Notes: a model not told the origin generated them from the letters alone. DNA of 50,179 bases from Methanosarcinales archaeon (GCA_021108405.1 JAIOQW010000120.1:1-50179), one strand, 5' to 3'; shown: positions 27,138-35,891, counted from the first letter of the stretch. Program-made: numbers and translations.

Positions 27138-27536
27138 ATGGTTGTACTACCCCCTGAAGTAAAAGATGTTATACTTAATCAGAAACCACTGCCCATTGCT
27201 ACTGCCGATAATGCAGGTAATCCGAATGTGGTCTTTATTGGAATGTGGAAATTTATCGATGATGAAACTATATTGATCGTGGATAATTTCTTTAAAAAGA
27301 CGGCTGAAAATCTTAAAGCGAATCCTAAAATGGCTTTGGTGGCTTATGACGGCGAATCTAAGAAATCCTACAAAGTCAAAGGTTCGATAGATTATCTGGA
27401 ACAAGGAGATAAGTTCGAGGAAGCAAAGGCAATAGCTGAGTCTAAGAATATGCCTGGTAAAGCTGCAGTGATCTTCCATATAGAAGAGGTATATAACTCA
27501 ATGTACGGACCAAATGCAGGTGAACGGGTCGTATAG
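27138..27536 (+). CDS. Pyridoxamine 5'-phosphate oxidase-like FMN-binding protein
   Basis: The 132-residue protein has the split-barrel pattern of PPOX-class flavoproteins: PLPIATADNAGNPNVVFIGMWKFIDDETILIVDNFF, then KTAENLKANPKMALVAYD. The family binds FMN or F420; substrate unknown. The ATG at 27138 lies 5 bp after GGTGA, making it the likely start over the ATG at 27126, which would place the Shine-Dalgarno inside the gene. It is monocistronic, downstream of MITE C. Confidence 0.85.
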   Translation: MVVLPPEVKDVILNQKPLPIATADNAGNPNVVFIGMWKFIDDETILIVDNFFKKTAENLKANPKMALVAYDGESKKSYKVKGSIDYLEQGDKFEEAKAIAESKNMPGKAAVIFHIEEVYNSMYGPNAGERVV

Positions 27537-27573
27537 CCTGCAATTTTAAATATTACTATAATCGGTGATTTAT

Positions 27574-27921
27574 TTGGCAAAAAAAAGAACAAAGCAACAG
27601 GATGAAGAGAATTTATATGTAGGAGATGAATATGCTGAAGAGGAGGAACTTACAGAAGATGAGAATGAGCTCGAAGGCCTGTATGATCTTGTAATTCCAC
27701 CTGGTGTACCTGAATCAATAATTGTTGAACTGGTTGAAGAATTTGATTTGGAACCCGTGAACAGACTGTCCAACGTTGATATTGTAGAAATTGATCAGAG
27801 GGAGTTATTAGCACTACGCGGTGAACTGGATATTGTTAATGACGCCCATGATTATATGATGAAAAGGCTGCATGAACTCCAGGAGGAATTTAAGAGTCCT
27901 TGGGTTAATGTAGACGATTAA
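27574..27921 (+). CDS. Small acidic protein, unknown
   Basis: I do not recognise the family. The 115-residue product begins with a short basic patch (AKKRTKQQ), then a strongly acidic stretch (GDEYAEEEELTEDENELEG). A likely folded C-terminal half follows (LVIPPGVPESIIVELVEEFDLEPVN, then a helix ELLALRGELDIVNDAHDYMMKRLHELQEEF). Start TTG 27574 was chosen because GGTGAT lies 4 bp upstream; the GTG inside that motif is the alternative. It may be an adaptor or chaperone-like protein, but nothing proves this. Confidence 0.65.
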   Translation: MAKKRTKQQDEENLYVGDEYAEEEELTEDENELEGLYDLVIPPGVPESIIVELVEEFDLEPVNRLSNVDIVEIDQRELLALRGELDIVNDAHDYMMKRLHELQEEFKSPWVNVDD

Positions 27922-27942
27922 GATTTGAAAAATACTTGTTTC

Positions 27943-28015
27943 GGTCGGATTTTCTAATCCTCCATTCCTCCGGAATGTCGGTCAAGAAAATCCGAGCGTT
28001 AACGAGGATTTTAAT
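27943..28015. repeat. Hairpin-chain repeat after the acidic protein
   Basis: It contains GGTCGGATTTT, CATTCC-TCC-GGAATG and a reversed AAAATCC/GGATTTT module (GAAAATCCGAGCGTTAACGAGG). The remaining gap to about 28200 holds no gene. Confidence 0.65.
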
Positions 28016-28227
28016 TGTGCCCTATACCCTTCATAATCTAATACTTGAAGGTTACACGACACTAGGCCTTTTTAGTGGTATAAGTATAGCTAAATAATCA
28101 CAAAAAATATATATTGTTTCATCCTATATTCTAGTGGGGTATTTATAATGATAGTTGGTTAATTGTCGGACAACCTCAATAGGATGGTATATACTCCCGA
28201 TATATTAAATGAAAGGAGATATTAGAT

Positions 28228-29349
28228 ATATTTAGATGTAATAATTGTATACTTCCAAACACATATCCCTATATCAATTTCGATGAAAATGATATTTGTA
28301 ATTATTGCAATTCATATACTTCTAATGAATATTTAGGTACAGAAGTATTAAATGAACTTGTTGATAAAATAAAATTAAAAAATAACGAATATGATTGTTT
28401 AGTTGGGTTAAGTGGCGGTCGGGATAGTAGTTATTTAGCATATAAACTGGTAAAAGAATTAAAATTAAATGTACTTGCATATTCTTATGATAACGGGAGT
28501 ATGACCGAGAGTGCACGAGAAAATGTAAAGAAAATTTCAGAAAAATTAAACATAAAAACAATTATTATTGATGAAGATTCAAAAAATAATAGTAGAATTT
28601 TCAAAAGAATTTTTTTGGCATGGGCTAAAAAACCTTCTATCGGTATGATTCAGATGTTTTGCGTTGGTTGCAGATCAGGCATTCTCAAATACCAACTTCC
28701 ATTAATGAAAAAATATAATATTGACTATTTAGCTGATGGTGGTAGTTTGAATGAAGACACTTACCATAAGTTAAGTTTCTTGGGTATAAAAAATACCAAT
28801 GATGATGTATTTATCAGGACGAGAGATGCTACTACCCCTGGTGAGTCTTCGAAGGTAAAAATGTTTGGACTTTTATTTGCTGTATTGAAAGAAACACTGA
28901 TGAATCCTTATTTTCTCAATCCTTTAATACTTGTTGATGGCTTTAATGAATTTAAAATAATTTCCAGTAAATTTTCCAGGAATAAGTCATTCTTTAAACC
29001 TCTTAGCTATGAAAAATATGATGAAGATACGATAATAAATATAATTTCTAAAGAATTAAATTGGGAAAAACCGTCATTTTATTCAGCAACATGGCGATCG
29101 GATTGTGAGATAGCTATATTGAAAAATTATTGTTATTCTAAAATGGTAGGTTTTTCCGATTACGATGTAATGCTAAGTAGTATGATTCGTGAAGGATTGA
29201 TTGATCGAAAAGTAGCGATAAGTAGAATTGATGAATTTAACAATTTTGACATTCCATTTATAGATGGCTTTTTACAATCGAAAGGAATTGATCCATTAAT
29301 TTTACATAATACCATAAAGTTGTGGCAAGAAAAATTCAAGAATTTTTAA
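28228..29349 (+). CDS. N-acetyl sugar amidotransferase-like PP-loop ATPase, non-standard start
   Basis: The frame encodes a zinc-finger-like start (FRCNNCILPNTYPYINFDENDICNYC), then the ATP-pyrophosphatase loop GLSGGRDSSYLAYKL, MIQMFCVGCRSGIL and a C-terminal WRSDCEI/YDVMLSSMIREG region, matching WbpG/PseA-type sugar amidotransferases of surface-glycan synthesis. The partner glutaminases are absent. No ATG, GTG or TTG lies between an in-frame TGA (28210) and the first Cys; AAAGGAGAT sits at 28212-28220, so translation may begin at ATA 28228 or nearby. It is more AT-rich than its neighbours and stands alone between repeats, so it was possibly acquired. Confidence 0.8.
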   Translation: MFRCNNCILPNTYPYINFDENDICNYCNSYTSNEYLGTEVLNELVDKIKLKNNEYDCLVGLSGGRDSSYLAYKLVKELKLNVLAYSYDNGSMTESARENVKKISEKLNIKTIIIDEDSKNNSRIFKRIFLAWAKKPSIGMIQMFCVGCRSGILKYQLPLMKKYNIDYLADGGSLNEDTYHKLSFLGIKNTNDDVFIRTRDATTPGESSKVKMFGLLFAVLKETLMNPYFLNPLILVDGFNEFKIISSKFSRNKSFFKPLSYEKYDEDTIINIISKELNWEKPSFYSATWRSDCEIAILKNYCYSKMVGFSDYDVMLSSMIREGLIDRKVAISRIDEFNNFDIPFIDGFLQSKGIDPLILHNTIKLWQEKFKNF

Positions 29350-29351
29350 TA

Positions 29352-29558
29352 ATATATCAAGTATAACTTGATATATCGAAAATGCTCACTTCGTTCACAT
29401 TTTCTAATCCTCCATTCCTCCTGTATGTCGAACGAAGATTCTATGAATCCTCCATTCCTCCTGTATGTCGAACGAAGATTCTATGAATCTTCTATTCCTC
29501 CATTCCTCCTGAATGTCAGTCAAGAAAATCCAACCCTTAGCGAGGATTTTGTTCTAGT
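29352..29558. repeat. Longest hairpin-chain repeat, with a tandem sub-repeat
   Basis: Modules in order: TATATCAAG/CTTGATATA, GAAAATGCTCACTTCGTTCACATTTTC, then two tandem copies of a 49-bp block (TCCTCCATTCCTCCTGTATGTCGAACGAAGATTCTATGAA) and a third partial one. A reversed AAAATCC/GGATTTT module ends inside the next gene. The tandem blocks show how these arrays grow. Confidence 0.75.
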
Positions 29559-30280
29559 ATATCAGTATTTTTGAAAGGGATACTTTTGTTTTTATATAGC
29601 GCTGCACCCAGTGCATTGACAATCTGCGGATTCGGTGGTATTACTACAGTTGATCCAAGTATTATTTCCATAGCATCCACAATCCCTGTATTCAATACAG
29701 TCCCACCGATAAGCACTACCTGTTCTACAGGTGGGATCATCTGTGCAATGCGGTGTGCAAATGCTTCATGAATGCCATGTATCACTTCTTCCATAGTATA
29801 TCCTGCAACCAATTGCGAGATCATCTCTGATATGGCAAATACACCACAGGTATTATTGATCTGTGCGCTTCTTTGTGTCCGGGAATGCAGTCTTCCAAGG
29901 GACTCAACAGGTATATTAAAATAATGAGCTGCAAGTTCTAAGAATGCGCCTGTACCCGCACTGCATTTGTCATTGATCATGAACCTGTTATTTAGAAGAT
30001 CTATAACCTTGGTATCCTGACCCCCGATATCTACTATCACCTGTGCATCAGGTATATGGTACCGCACACCCAGTGATGCGGCTGTGATCTCTGTTATAGC
30101 TGCGTTATGAGGGACTTTCTTGCGGAAATAACCTGTTGATACAATATTATATTCATCCATTCCAGTATCCAGCAGTTCCTTCCAGTTATGGCTGCTTACC
30201 ACCTTTGATCTTATTACTTCATTGTTATCCAGCAGCACGATCTTAGCAGTTGTACTGCCCACATCAAGCCCGATATTCAT
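29537..30280 (-). CDS. HgdC-type ATP-dependent activator (BadF/BadG/BcrA/BcrD family)
   Basis: The 247-residue ASKHA ATPase has NIGLDVGSTTAKIVLLD, VDIGGQDTKVI, NDKCSAGTGAFLELAA and NTCGVFAISEMISQLVAG. The two cysteines bind a bridging [4Fe-4S] cluster in known homodimeric activators. Such proteins push low-potential electrons into a partner by ATP hydrolysis. The partner is the HgdB-like protein, overlapping by 4 bp upstream. The last six residues LEQNPR and the stop are read from an intergenic hairpin repeat, so its end has been reset. Confidence 0.93.
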   Translation of the reverse strand: MNIGLDVGSTTAKIVLLDNNEVIRSKVVSSHNWKELLDTGMDEYNIVSTGYFRKKVPHNAAITEITAASLGVRYHIPDAQVIVDIGGQDTKVIDLLNNRFMINDKCSAGTGAFLELAAHYFNIPVESLGRLHSRTQRSAQINNTCGVFAISEMISQLVAGYTMEEVIHGIHEAFAHRIAQMIPPVEQVVLIGGTVLNTGIVDAMEIILGSTVVIPPNPQIVNALGAALYKNKSIPFKNTDILEQNPR

Positions 30281-31245
30281 GCCATTATCTCCAGCATTTC
30301 GCTAAAAGCTTCCAGTCTGAGTTTCAACTGCTCTGGTGTGGGACCCGGGAGATCACCCTGGACTGTCAGGAATGGATAATCCAGGTAATCCCTGAATATC
30401 TCATCTTCCAGTGTATGGTGACAGGCAAACTGTGTGTAATGGATCACTCCATCCACCCGGCGCTTTTGAAGTTCATTATTGATAAAATTGATCCTGTTAT
30501 TGATAGGCCCTGCAAAGGAATAATTCTTATAACTCTTAGCAAGTCCTTGTAGATCATTTCCCCCTAACCGTATGAATTCATACGGTAGCTCATCATATAC
30601 TATGTGTAATCCGAACTCTTCTGCAACTTTATGAAAGTCCGGATAAATAGGCGGGACTCCTATCAGGGCAATACGACTGGAATATTCGACTTCTGTGTGA
30701 GGGATATTATCAATTAAATTCTCGAATTCATATGGATTACTCTGCATGTCACTAAAGCAAATAAGAGCACTAAAAACATCACTGGCACGAGCATTGTCAT
30801 TCACCCGCTGTTTTTCAAGAGCCAGACCCTTTTTTTTTAATCCGCAAATGTATTTAAACATCTCCTGGTCTTTAATGCCTCCTAAAAATCCTTCTAAACT
30901 TTCCAGTTGAGAGTATAGATACCGGAGGTTTGTGTCAAAAGGATAGAAGAAGTAATGAGTGGGTAAACCGCTTAAAGCAACTTTTTGACCGTCTACTAAT
31001 GCATTATGACAGTCACCCCCTGCTACAACTACCAGTGAGTCAATATCCAGGCTGCCTGTTAAGATCAGTTCCCGCCATAGGGCGGTCCAGGCACACAGTT
31101 TGCTGCGTGGACTTAATGATGATTCGGGTACGACATTGTTTACATCAAGAGGGCGGTGTCCGCAGGCGTATATTAATTCAGGTGGTATCAGGGCTGTGAT
31201 CCCTATTGTATCGGTCATTGGTTGGGGTGTATATCTGGTATTCAA
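30277..31245 (-). CDS. 2-hydroxyacyl-CoA dehydratase D-like (double-cubane-type) reductase
   Basis: The 322-residue protein resembles the HgdB/BcrB fold (ITALIPPELIYACGHRPLDVNN at the start, AGGDCHNALVDG, VHYTQFACHHTLEDEIF near residue 270). Conserved cysteines (YACG, LCAW, GGDC, FACH) are placed as in double-cubane cluster proteins. With no second (HgdA-like) subunit nearby and an adjacent activator, it fits the DCCP group that reduces small molecules rather than a true dehydratase. Substrate unknown. Confidence 0.85.
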   Translation of the reverse strand: MNTRYTPQPMTDTIGITALIPPELIYACGHRPLDVNNVVPESSLSPRSKLCAWTALWRELILTGSLDIDSLVVVAGGDCHNALVDGQKVALSGLPTHYFFYPFDTNLRYLYSQLESLEGFLGGIKDQEMFKYICGLKKKGLALEKQRVNDNARASDVFSALICFSDMQSNPYEFENLIDNIPHTEVEYSSRIALIGVPPIYPDFHKVAEEFGLHIVYDELPYEFIRLGGNDLQGLAKSYKNYSFAGPINNRINFINNELQKRRVDGVIHYTQFACHHTLEDEIFRDYLDYPFLTVQGDLPGPTPEQLKLRLEAFSEMLEIMA

Positions 31246-31259
31246 TGATTGATATTCTT

Positions 31260-31474
31260 AATAGTATATCAAGTATGACTAGATATATCAAAAAAAAATC
31301 TGGAGCCCGGTCAGTTCAGCGGTTTTTTTATTGCATATATTTTATAAAAATATGTCTCAAGTAAATGCGACCGAAGGGAGCATTTTCTTGTAGAGCTGCT
31401 AATAAACCTCGTCCAGCATATTCACGGTACGGATTCTGGCATGTAATATCAATCATACTCTGGACAATGCCAAA
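31260..31474. repeat. Repeat fragments before the chemotaxis fossils
   Basis: A degenerate TATATCAAG module (31263-31290) and an ATATATTTTATAAAAATATGTCTCAAGTAAATGC block (31335-31372) are shared with sequence near 23080. On the minus strand a short open stretch near 31380-31470 reads IVQSMIDITCQNPYREYAGRG; I cannot assign it. Confidence 0.45.
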
Positions 31475-31624
31475 TTATGCTGCCAGGACATTTTTGATCT
31501 CTTGTATAACTTTAGATCCTATAAATGGTTTATTAATATATCCTTTAGCACCTAAAGCCAGTGCTTCTTTAATCTTTTCTTCCTCTTCTACCGAAGAACA
31601 AATAACGATTTTGGCTTCATTATC
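31475..31624 (-). pseudogene. CheY C-terminal fragment
   Basis: The minus strand encodes DNEAKIVICSSVEEEEKIKEALALGAKGYINKPFIGSKVIQEIKNVLAA and a stop. That is the last 50 residues of a CheY receiver including the conserved Lys (NKP), about 60% like the two intact copies. The N-terminal half with the phosphorylation site is gone. Confidence 0.85.
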
Positions 31625-31630
31625 AAATCA

Positions 31631-31732
31631 TTCGATTCGACAATAGAACGGATGAAAGGTTTCTCTGGTGCTACTATTCTCGGAGATGGGAATGTTGTAT
31701 TGATAATGGATGTTAACAGTATAGTTGCGTAA
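31631..31732 (+). pseudogene. CheA C-terminal fragment
   Basis: The plus strand reads FDSTIERMKGFSGATILGDGNVVLIMDVNSIVA then TAA, the invariant end of the CheA regulatory (CheW-like) domain. It abuts the CheY fragment in the opposite direction. It shows that a full signalling kinase once stood here. Confidence 0.85.
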
Positions 31733-32520
31733 AACTAATAAATTCGGACTTTTTCATAGAGGAAACAAAAGGAAAAAGCCAAGGCAGTTGAACTCTGTTT
31801 CCTTTTGTAAAGCAATTTTAATCTCCTTTTTGTGGAAGGTCGGGTTTGAGTAAATCCGAGCGAATCTAATGTAAATCCGACGAAAGGAAGATTTAATTGT
31901 TTTCCTCTTTTTTTAGCACTTTTTTAAGTACAAATCTTTGTGCATTCCGGGTTTATTCATACGTGGCTTTTCTAATAAGACGTAATGCCCCATGGTCTAA
32001 TAGGCTGTTATCGTATTTAAACATTTCGATTTATCGTCTTATTGACCTTTCCGTTGTTTTACCTCACAATCGATGTACAACTGTGGTTAATAAATCTAGT
32101 ATTTATGCATTTTCCGTGGAATCTTTGGATCAATTGATTGTTTAATGGTATTTCGCACTTTTATATGGGTACCTTAAAATATTTCTAACATCAGACCTCT
32201 ATCCTTAGTGAATGCTGGCTGGATATCTGGAAACACAATATATAATAACTACAATGGATATATTCAAGCAGCACAAGCTCACCCAAGAAGAGTAACTGGA
32301 ACTGACATTTAGGTTTACACAAAAAATTGCAAGTAGATTTGCACAGCGAAAGAACTCGGAATTGGGTATTTTCGATATAAAAGAAAAAACTAAAATTCTT
32401 TTTAGGTACAAAGATCGTGAGACATTTAAATCTCAAACTTGATATAAATTATGATTGTCTTTACCAAAGAAGAATTTTAGCCGAAGATTATACACAACCA
32501 AATTATTGACCCTTGATGGG
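31733..32520. other. Gap of about 800 bp with no intact gene
   Basis: Only decayed sequence is visible. On the plus strand 32255-32442 keeps one frame (MDIFKQHKLTQEE, stop, LELTFRFTQKIASRFAQRKN, KEKTKILFRYKDRE) broken by a TAA, perhaps a dead gene. Hairpin GGAAACA/TGTTTCC spans 31762-31804. I recognise nothing else. Confidence 0.4.
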
Positions 32521-32533
32521 ATGTATACTCATC

Positions 32534-32743
32534 TTACTCTTTCAACAATAATATTTCTGACGCTTTTATTACTACGGTAATCTTATCGCCCTCTTTCAAA
32601 CCCAGTTCTTCCACTGCTTCCTTTGTTACCATTGAGGTCATAGTGGTAGGTTTTGAGATTTCAATTTTTACAGTAGAAGCGACCTCGCCTTTTTGGATAC
32701 CCTTTATAGTACCTTCTATCATATTTCGTGCACTTATTTGCAT
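32534..32743 (-). CDS. Molbindin (Mop/TOBE domain protein)
   Basis: The 69-residue protein starts MQISARNMIEGTIKGIQKGEV and contains the Mop pattern VASTVKIEIS and TSMVTKEAVEELGLKEGDKITVVIKASEILL. Single Mop domains bind molybdate or tungstate oligomerically in the cytoplasm. This suits an organism with molybdenum or tungsten formylmethanofuran dehydrogenase. ATG 32743 lies 4 bp after GGTGAT; upstream ATGs would add non-homologous residues. Confidence 0.93.
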   Translation of the reverse strand: MQISARNMIEGTIKGIQKGEVASTVKIEISKPTTMTSMVTKEAVEELGLKEGDKITVVIKASEILLLKE

Positions 32744-32968
32744 TTTTATCACCATTTTTTTTTTACAATCCATATTATGATTGCAGTACATATTATATCA
32801 AAACATTTTATTTAAGTGTTTCAGTAGATGTGGATTATCAACTACTTCATAACTCTTCCTTAAAAATAATAAAATGTATCGATCTACTTTCAGTAGAATA
32901 TTATACAAGTTAAAATAAATATCTAAAAATACAGGTTCAATACAAACTAACATAAAAGAGGAATCCAT

Positions 32969-33388
32969 ATGACAATTATAACAGAATATTTAACTTTCAA
33001 CACCAAAGGTGACACAGATATCACAGACATTACTTCCCAGGTGGATCAAAAACTCAAAGAATCAGGTCTTACTCAAGGTTCGGTCCTGATCTTTGTACCC
33101 GGGTCTACTGGTGCACTGACTACTATTGAATATGAATCCGGTCTGGTAAAGGACATGCAAGACGCACTTGACAGGCTGATACCCAGAGAGCTGGAATATG
33201 CACATAACCGTATGTGGGGGGATGGAAATGGTCATTCCCATGTCAGGGCTTCTATGCTGGGACCCAGTTTGAATGTACCTTTCAATGATGGATCACTCAT
33301 GCTCGGTACCTGGCAGCAGATCGTGTTCCTGGATCTAGATAATCGGTCCCGCACCCGGAAACTAATTATTCAGATAACAGGTGAATGA
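32969..33388 (+). CDS. YjbQ/UPF0047 family protein
   Basis: The 139-residue protein matches UPF0047: GSVLIFVPGSTGALTTIEYE (about 40-58), NRMWGDGNGHSHVRASMLGPS (about 82-102) with the conserved His residues and GTWQQIVFLDLDNRSRTRKL. Some members show secondary thiamine-phosphate synthase activity. It sits 3 bp before aksE in an apparent operon. Confidence 0.9.
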   Translation: MTIITEYLTFNTKGDTDITDITSQVDQKLKESGLTQGSVLIFVPGSTGALTTIEYESGLVKDMQDALDRLIPRELEYAHNRMWGDGNGHSHVRASMLGPSLNVPFNDGSLMLGTWQQIVFLDLDNRSRTRKLIIQITGE

Positions 33389-33391
33389 TCA

Positions 33392-33877
33392 ATGGATCAA
33401 AAAATACATGGCAGAATATGGAAGTTCGGTGATCATATAGATACGGATGTGATCATCCCCGGAAAATATTTAAGGACCACTGATATGATGGTATTTGCCG
33501 GGCATGCTATGGAAGGTATCGACCCTGATTTTTCCAGTAATGTTCGTAAGGGTGATATTATAGTAGCAGGTGAGAATTTCGGATGCGGCTCGTCACGTGA
33601 ACAGGCACCATTGGCACTGAAACATGCAGGTATATCCTGTGTAGTGGCCAGGTCATTTGCAAGGATATTTTTCAGGAACGCTATTAATGTAGGTCTTCCT
33701 ATCATAGAAGCAGATATTGAGTGCGCCCAGGGTGATTTGTGCAATATTGATCTGCAGCAGGGTAAGATCCAGTGCGGCGATAATGTTTATTCAGGGACAA
33801 AGCTTCCTGGTTTTTTACTTGAGATACTTACTGATGGCGGTCTGGTAGCTCATAGAAAAAAACTTAATACAAACTGA
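33392..33877 (+). CDS. aksE: Methanogen homoaconitase small subunit
   Basis: The 161-residue swivel-domain protein has [17 protein letters not shown] with YLRT at residues 26-29, and [16 protein letters not shown] (about 69-84). In methanogens YLRT marks the homoaconitase small subunit of coenzyme B synthesis (2-oxosuberate pathway), whereas isopropylmalate isomerase carries YLVY. The large subunit is not in the window. GGTGA lies 7 bp upstream of the ATG, inside the previous gene. The operon continues with an unknown gene and aksF. Confidence 0.88.
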   Translation: MDQKIHGRIWKFGDHIDTDVIIPGKYLRTTDMMVFAGHAMEGIDPDFSSNVRKGDIIVAGENFGCGSSREQAPLALKHAGISCVVARSFARIFFRNAINVGLPIIEADIECAQGDLCNIDLQQGKIQCGDNVYSGTKLPGFLLEILTDGGLVAHRKKLNTN

Positions 33878-33895
33878 TATAAGGACTTCTATCTG

Positions 33896-34765
33896 ATGAT
33901 ATTTCCTGATGACTATAAAGAAGTAGGAGTTACTCACAATGATCCTATGTTAAGACCTCTGAGTGAAGAACCTATATATTTTTCAACTAAATACTTGATC
34001 GTATTCCTTGAAAATGAGAATTATAAGATACTCAAGGTAAAGAGTGAAACTGCAAATTCCCTGCTTACCAGAGTAACTTCTTTTGAGATGATAGCCCAGG
34101 GAGATGAGATAGTCCTTTATGAATTGGAACTGGATGCTCATGACAGGACTAAATTAATCCAGCTGGCTCTTAAGAAGATCGGTGGTCCTGTAAATACCGT
34201 GATATTCGAAGGCAAGGACAAACACTTAACGTTCGTCCATAAACCTGACCTGAGCAATATTATCGATATCCAGGTCATTGATGTTATCCCGCCTGACCCA
34301 CCCTGGCTGTCCTTTGCTATTCATCGATTGGTGAAAAGTGGTTTACTTGGTGAATTAAATATCAGTTTCGAACACACCTATATCGATATTAAGCAATTTG
34401 AAGGAGTTGATACAGTATTTCCGTGTTATTCATCCGGATTGAAAGGGAAATATCTTGATACTGATTATGATATTAAGGATAATTCATTATTAGTAGGCTG
34501 CGACATCTCTAAAGAGATATTTAAACTAAGGTTCCCGGAATATACTTTCAGGCATATTAATATGTGCCCTCTTAAGACTAATATCATTAAACCATCAAAA
34601 CCCTTTATTACCAGATGCTGTCAGAAAGAACGATCAGGTCTTATCAATCTGAATGGGCATGAGGGTATTGTTGTTCATTGGGGAGTTTCAGAATATGAAA
34701 TCGTTGACGGCATAAGACTTCTTGTAACCAGGTTAAAAAGCGGAAAAGGTGAAAAAAATGAATAA
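33896..34765 (+). CDS. Unknown protein between aksE and aksF
   Basis: I do not recognise this 289-residue protein. It is soluble, with no signal or membrane helix. A cluster of conserved-looking cysteines (FPCYSSG, VGCDISK, NMCPLK, RCCQKE) in the second half could bind metal. It is inserted between two coenzyme B genes, overlapping aksF by 8 bp and 18 bp after aksE, so it is probably co-translated with them. An accessory role in 2-oxosuberate or coenzyme B synthesis is inference from position. Confidence 0.7.
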   Translation: MIFPDDYKEVGVTHNDPMLRPLSEEPIYFSTKYLIVFLENENYKILKVKSETANSLLTRVTSFEMIAQGDEIVLYELELDAHDRTKLIQLALKKIGGPVNTVIFEGKDKHLTFVHKPDLSNIIDIQVIDVIPPDPPWLSFAIHRLVKSGLLGELNISFEHTYIDIKQFEGVDTVFPCYSSGLKGKYLDTDYDIKDNSLLVGCDISKEIFKLRFPEYTFRHINMCPLKTNIIKPSKPFITRCCQKERSGLINLNGHEGIVVHWGVSEYEIVDGIRLLVTRLKSGKGEKNE

Positions 34766-35789
34766 AATAAAAATAGCAGTTATCGAAGGCGACGGCATTG
34801 GTAAGGAAGTAATACCTGCAGCAGTGGATGTGCTTCATGCTGTGGGGCTGGATTTTGAGAGTGTACCCGTTGAGGTAGGATATGGTAAATGGAAGCGTAC
34901 AGGGCAGGCAATGGATGAACATGACCTGGATATTATACGAAGTTGTAAATGTATTCTCTTTGGAGCTATTACTACACCCAATGATCCTGATTATAAGAGT
35001 GTTCTGGTACGTATCAGGCAGGAAATTGGGCTTTATGCCAACATCAGGCCTTTCAGATCACTGAATATCACAATAGATTCACCGTTAAAGCCAGGACATC
35101 CGTTTGATTTTCTTATTGTACGTGAGAATACCGAAGGATTATATGCCGGTATAGAAGAGTTTTCCGAGGATAGGGCCTGCACGACAAAGCTAGTAACAAA
35201 AAAAGGTACTGTCCGTATTGCTAAAATGGCATGCAAATTGGCAAAAGAGCGAAAGAACAGACTGACTATTGTCCATAAAGCAAATGTAATCAAATCATGT
35301 AAATTCTTTAGAGATATATGTATGGATATTGCTAAACAGAATAGTGTTCAATATAATGAAATGTTGGTAGATGCCATGGCTTATAACCTTATACTTAACC
35401 CTGAGAAATATGATGTGCTGGTAATGTCCAATTTATTTGGCGATATTCTCAGTGATATGTCTGCTGCACTTGTGGGCAGTCTTGGTCTATGCCCGAGCAG
35501 CAATATTGGAGAGGAGCATGCCCTCTTTGAACCTGTTCATGGTTCTGCACCTGATATTGCAGGAAAAGGTATTGCTAATCCAATAGCTGCTATTTTAAGT
35601 GTAAAACTATTATTAACCTGGGTACAGGAATTTGAAAAGGCTGATCTGGTACAGGAAGCTGTGGATCATGTGCTTGAGAATGGTATCAGGACTATTGACC
35701 TTGGAGGTTCCGGATCCACAACAGATGTATCTGGTGCGGTTATTGACTATATAAAAACAAAATCCTCGCTAGCGCTCGGATTTTCTTGA
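34758..35789 (+). CDS. aksF: Isohomocitrate/isopropylmalate dehydrogenase family
   Basis: The 343-residue NAD-dependent decarboxylating dehydrogenase has AVIEGDGIGKEV, RPFRSL, VRENTEGLYAGIEE, HKANVIKSC, DAMAYNLILNP, MSNLFGDILSDMSAALVGSLG and FEPVHGSAPDIAGKGIANP. Next to aksE it is best read as the isohomocitrate dehydrogenase of the coenzyme B pathway; LeuB cannot be excluded from sequence alone. ATG 34758 lies after GGTGAAAAAA, so the GTG at 34749 is not the start. The last 12 residues (IKTKSSLALGFS) and stop come from an intergenic hairpin repeat. Confidence 0.88.
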   Translation: MNKIKIAVIEGDGIGKEVIPAAVDVLHAVGLDFESVPVEVGYGKWKRTGQAMDEHDLDIIRSCKCILFGAITTPNDPDYKSVLVRIRQEIGLYANIRPFRSLNITIDSPLKPGHPFDFLIVRENTEGLYAGIEEFSEDRACTTKLVTKKGTVRIAKMACKLAKERKNRLTIVHKANVIKSCKFFRDICMDIAKQNSVQYNEMLVDAMAYNLILNPEKYDVLVMSNLFGDILSDMSAALVGSLGLCPSSNIGEEHALFEPVHGSAPDIAGKGIANPIAAILSVKLLLTWVQEFEKADLVQEAVDHVLENGIRTIDLGGSGSTTDVSGAVIDYIKTKSSLALGFS

Positions 35790-35891
35790 CTGAAGCTTCG
35801 TAGAAGCTGAAGATTAGAAAATGTGAACGGAGTGAGCATTTTCGATACATCAAGTTATACTTGATATACTAAAACAAAATCCTCGCTATAG
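35755..35891. repeat. Hairpin-chain repeat shared by the 3' ends of aksF and purE
   Basis: From left: the AAAATCC/GGATTTT module (encoding the end of aksF), GAAGCTTC/GAAGCTGAAG, AAAATGTGAACGG/GTGAGCATTTT, TATATC-type palindrome and a second AAAATCC half that supplies the purE stop. The two convergent genes thus end in one array, which may terminate both. Confidence 0.8.

Noticed and set aside
29352-29558. Possible CRISPR array because of tandem 49-bp blocks
   Set aside because: Only two full units, no unique spacers, and the units match intergenic hairpin modules elsewhere; no cas genes.
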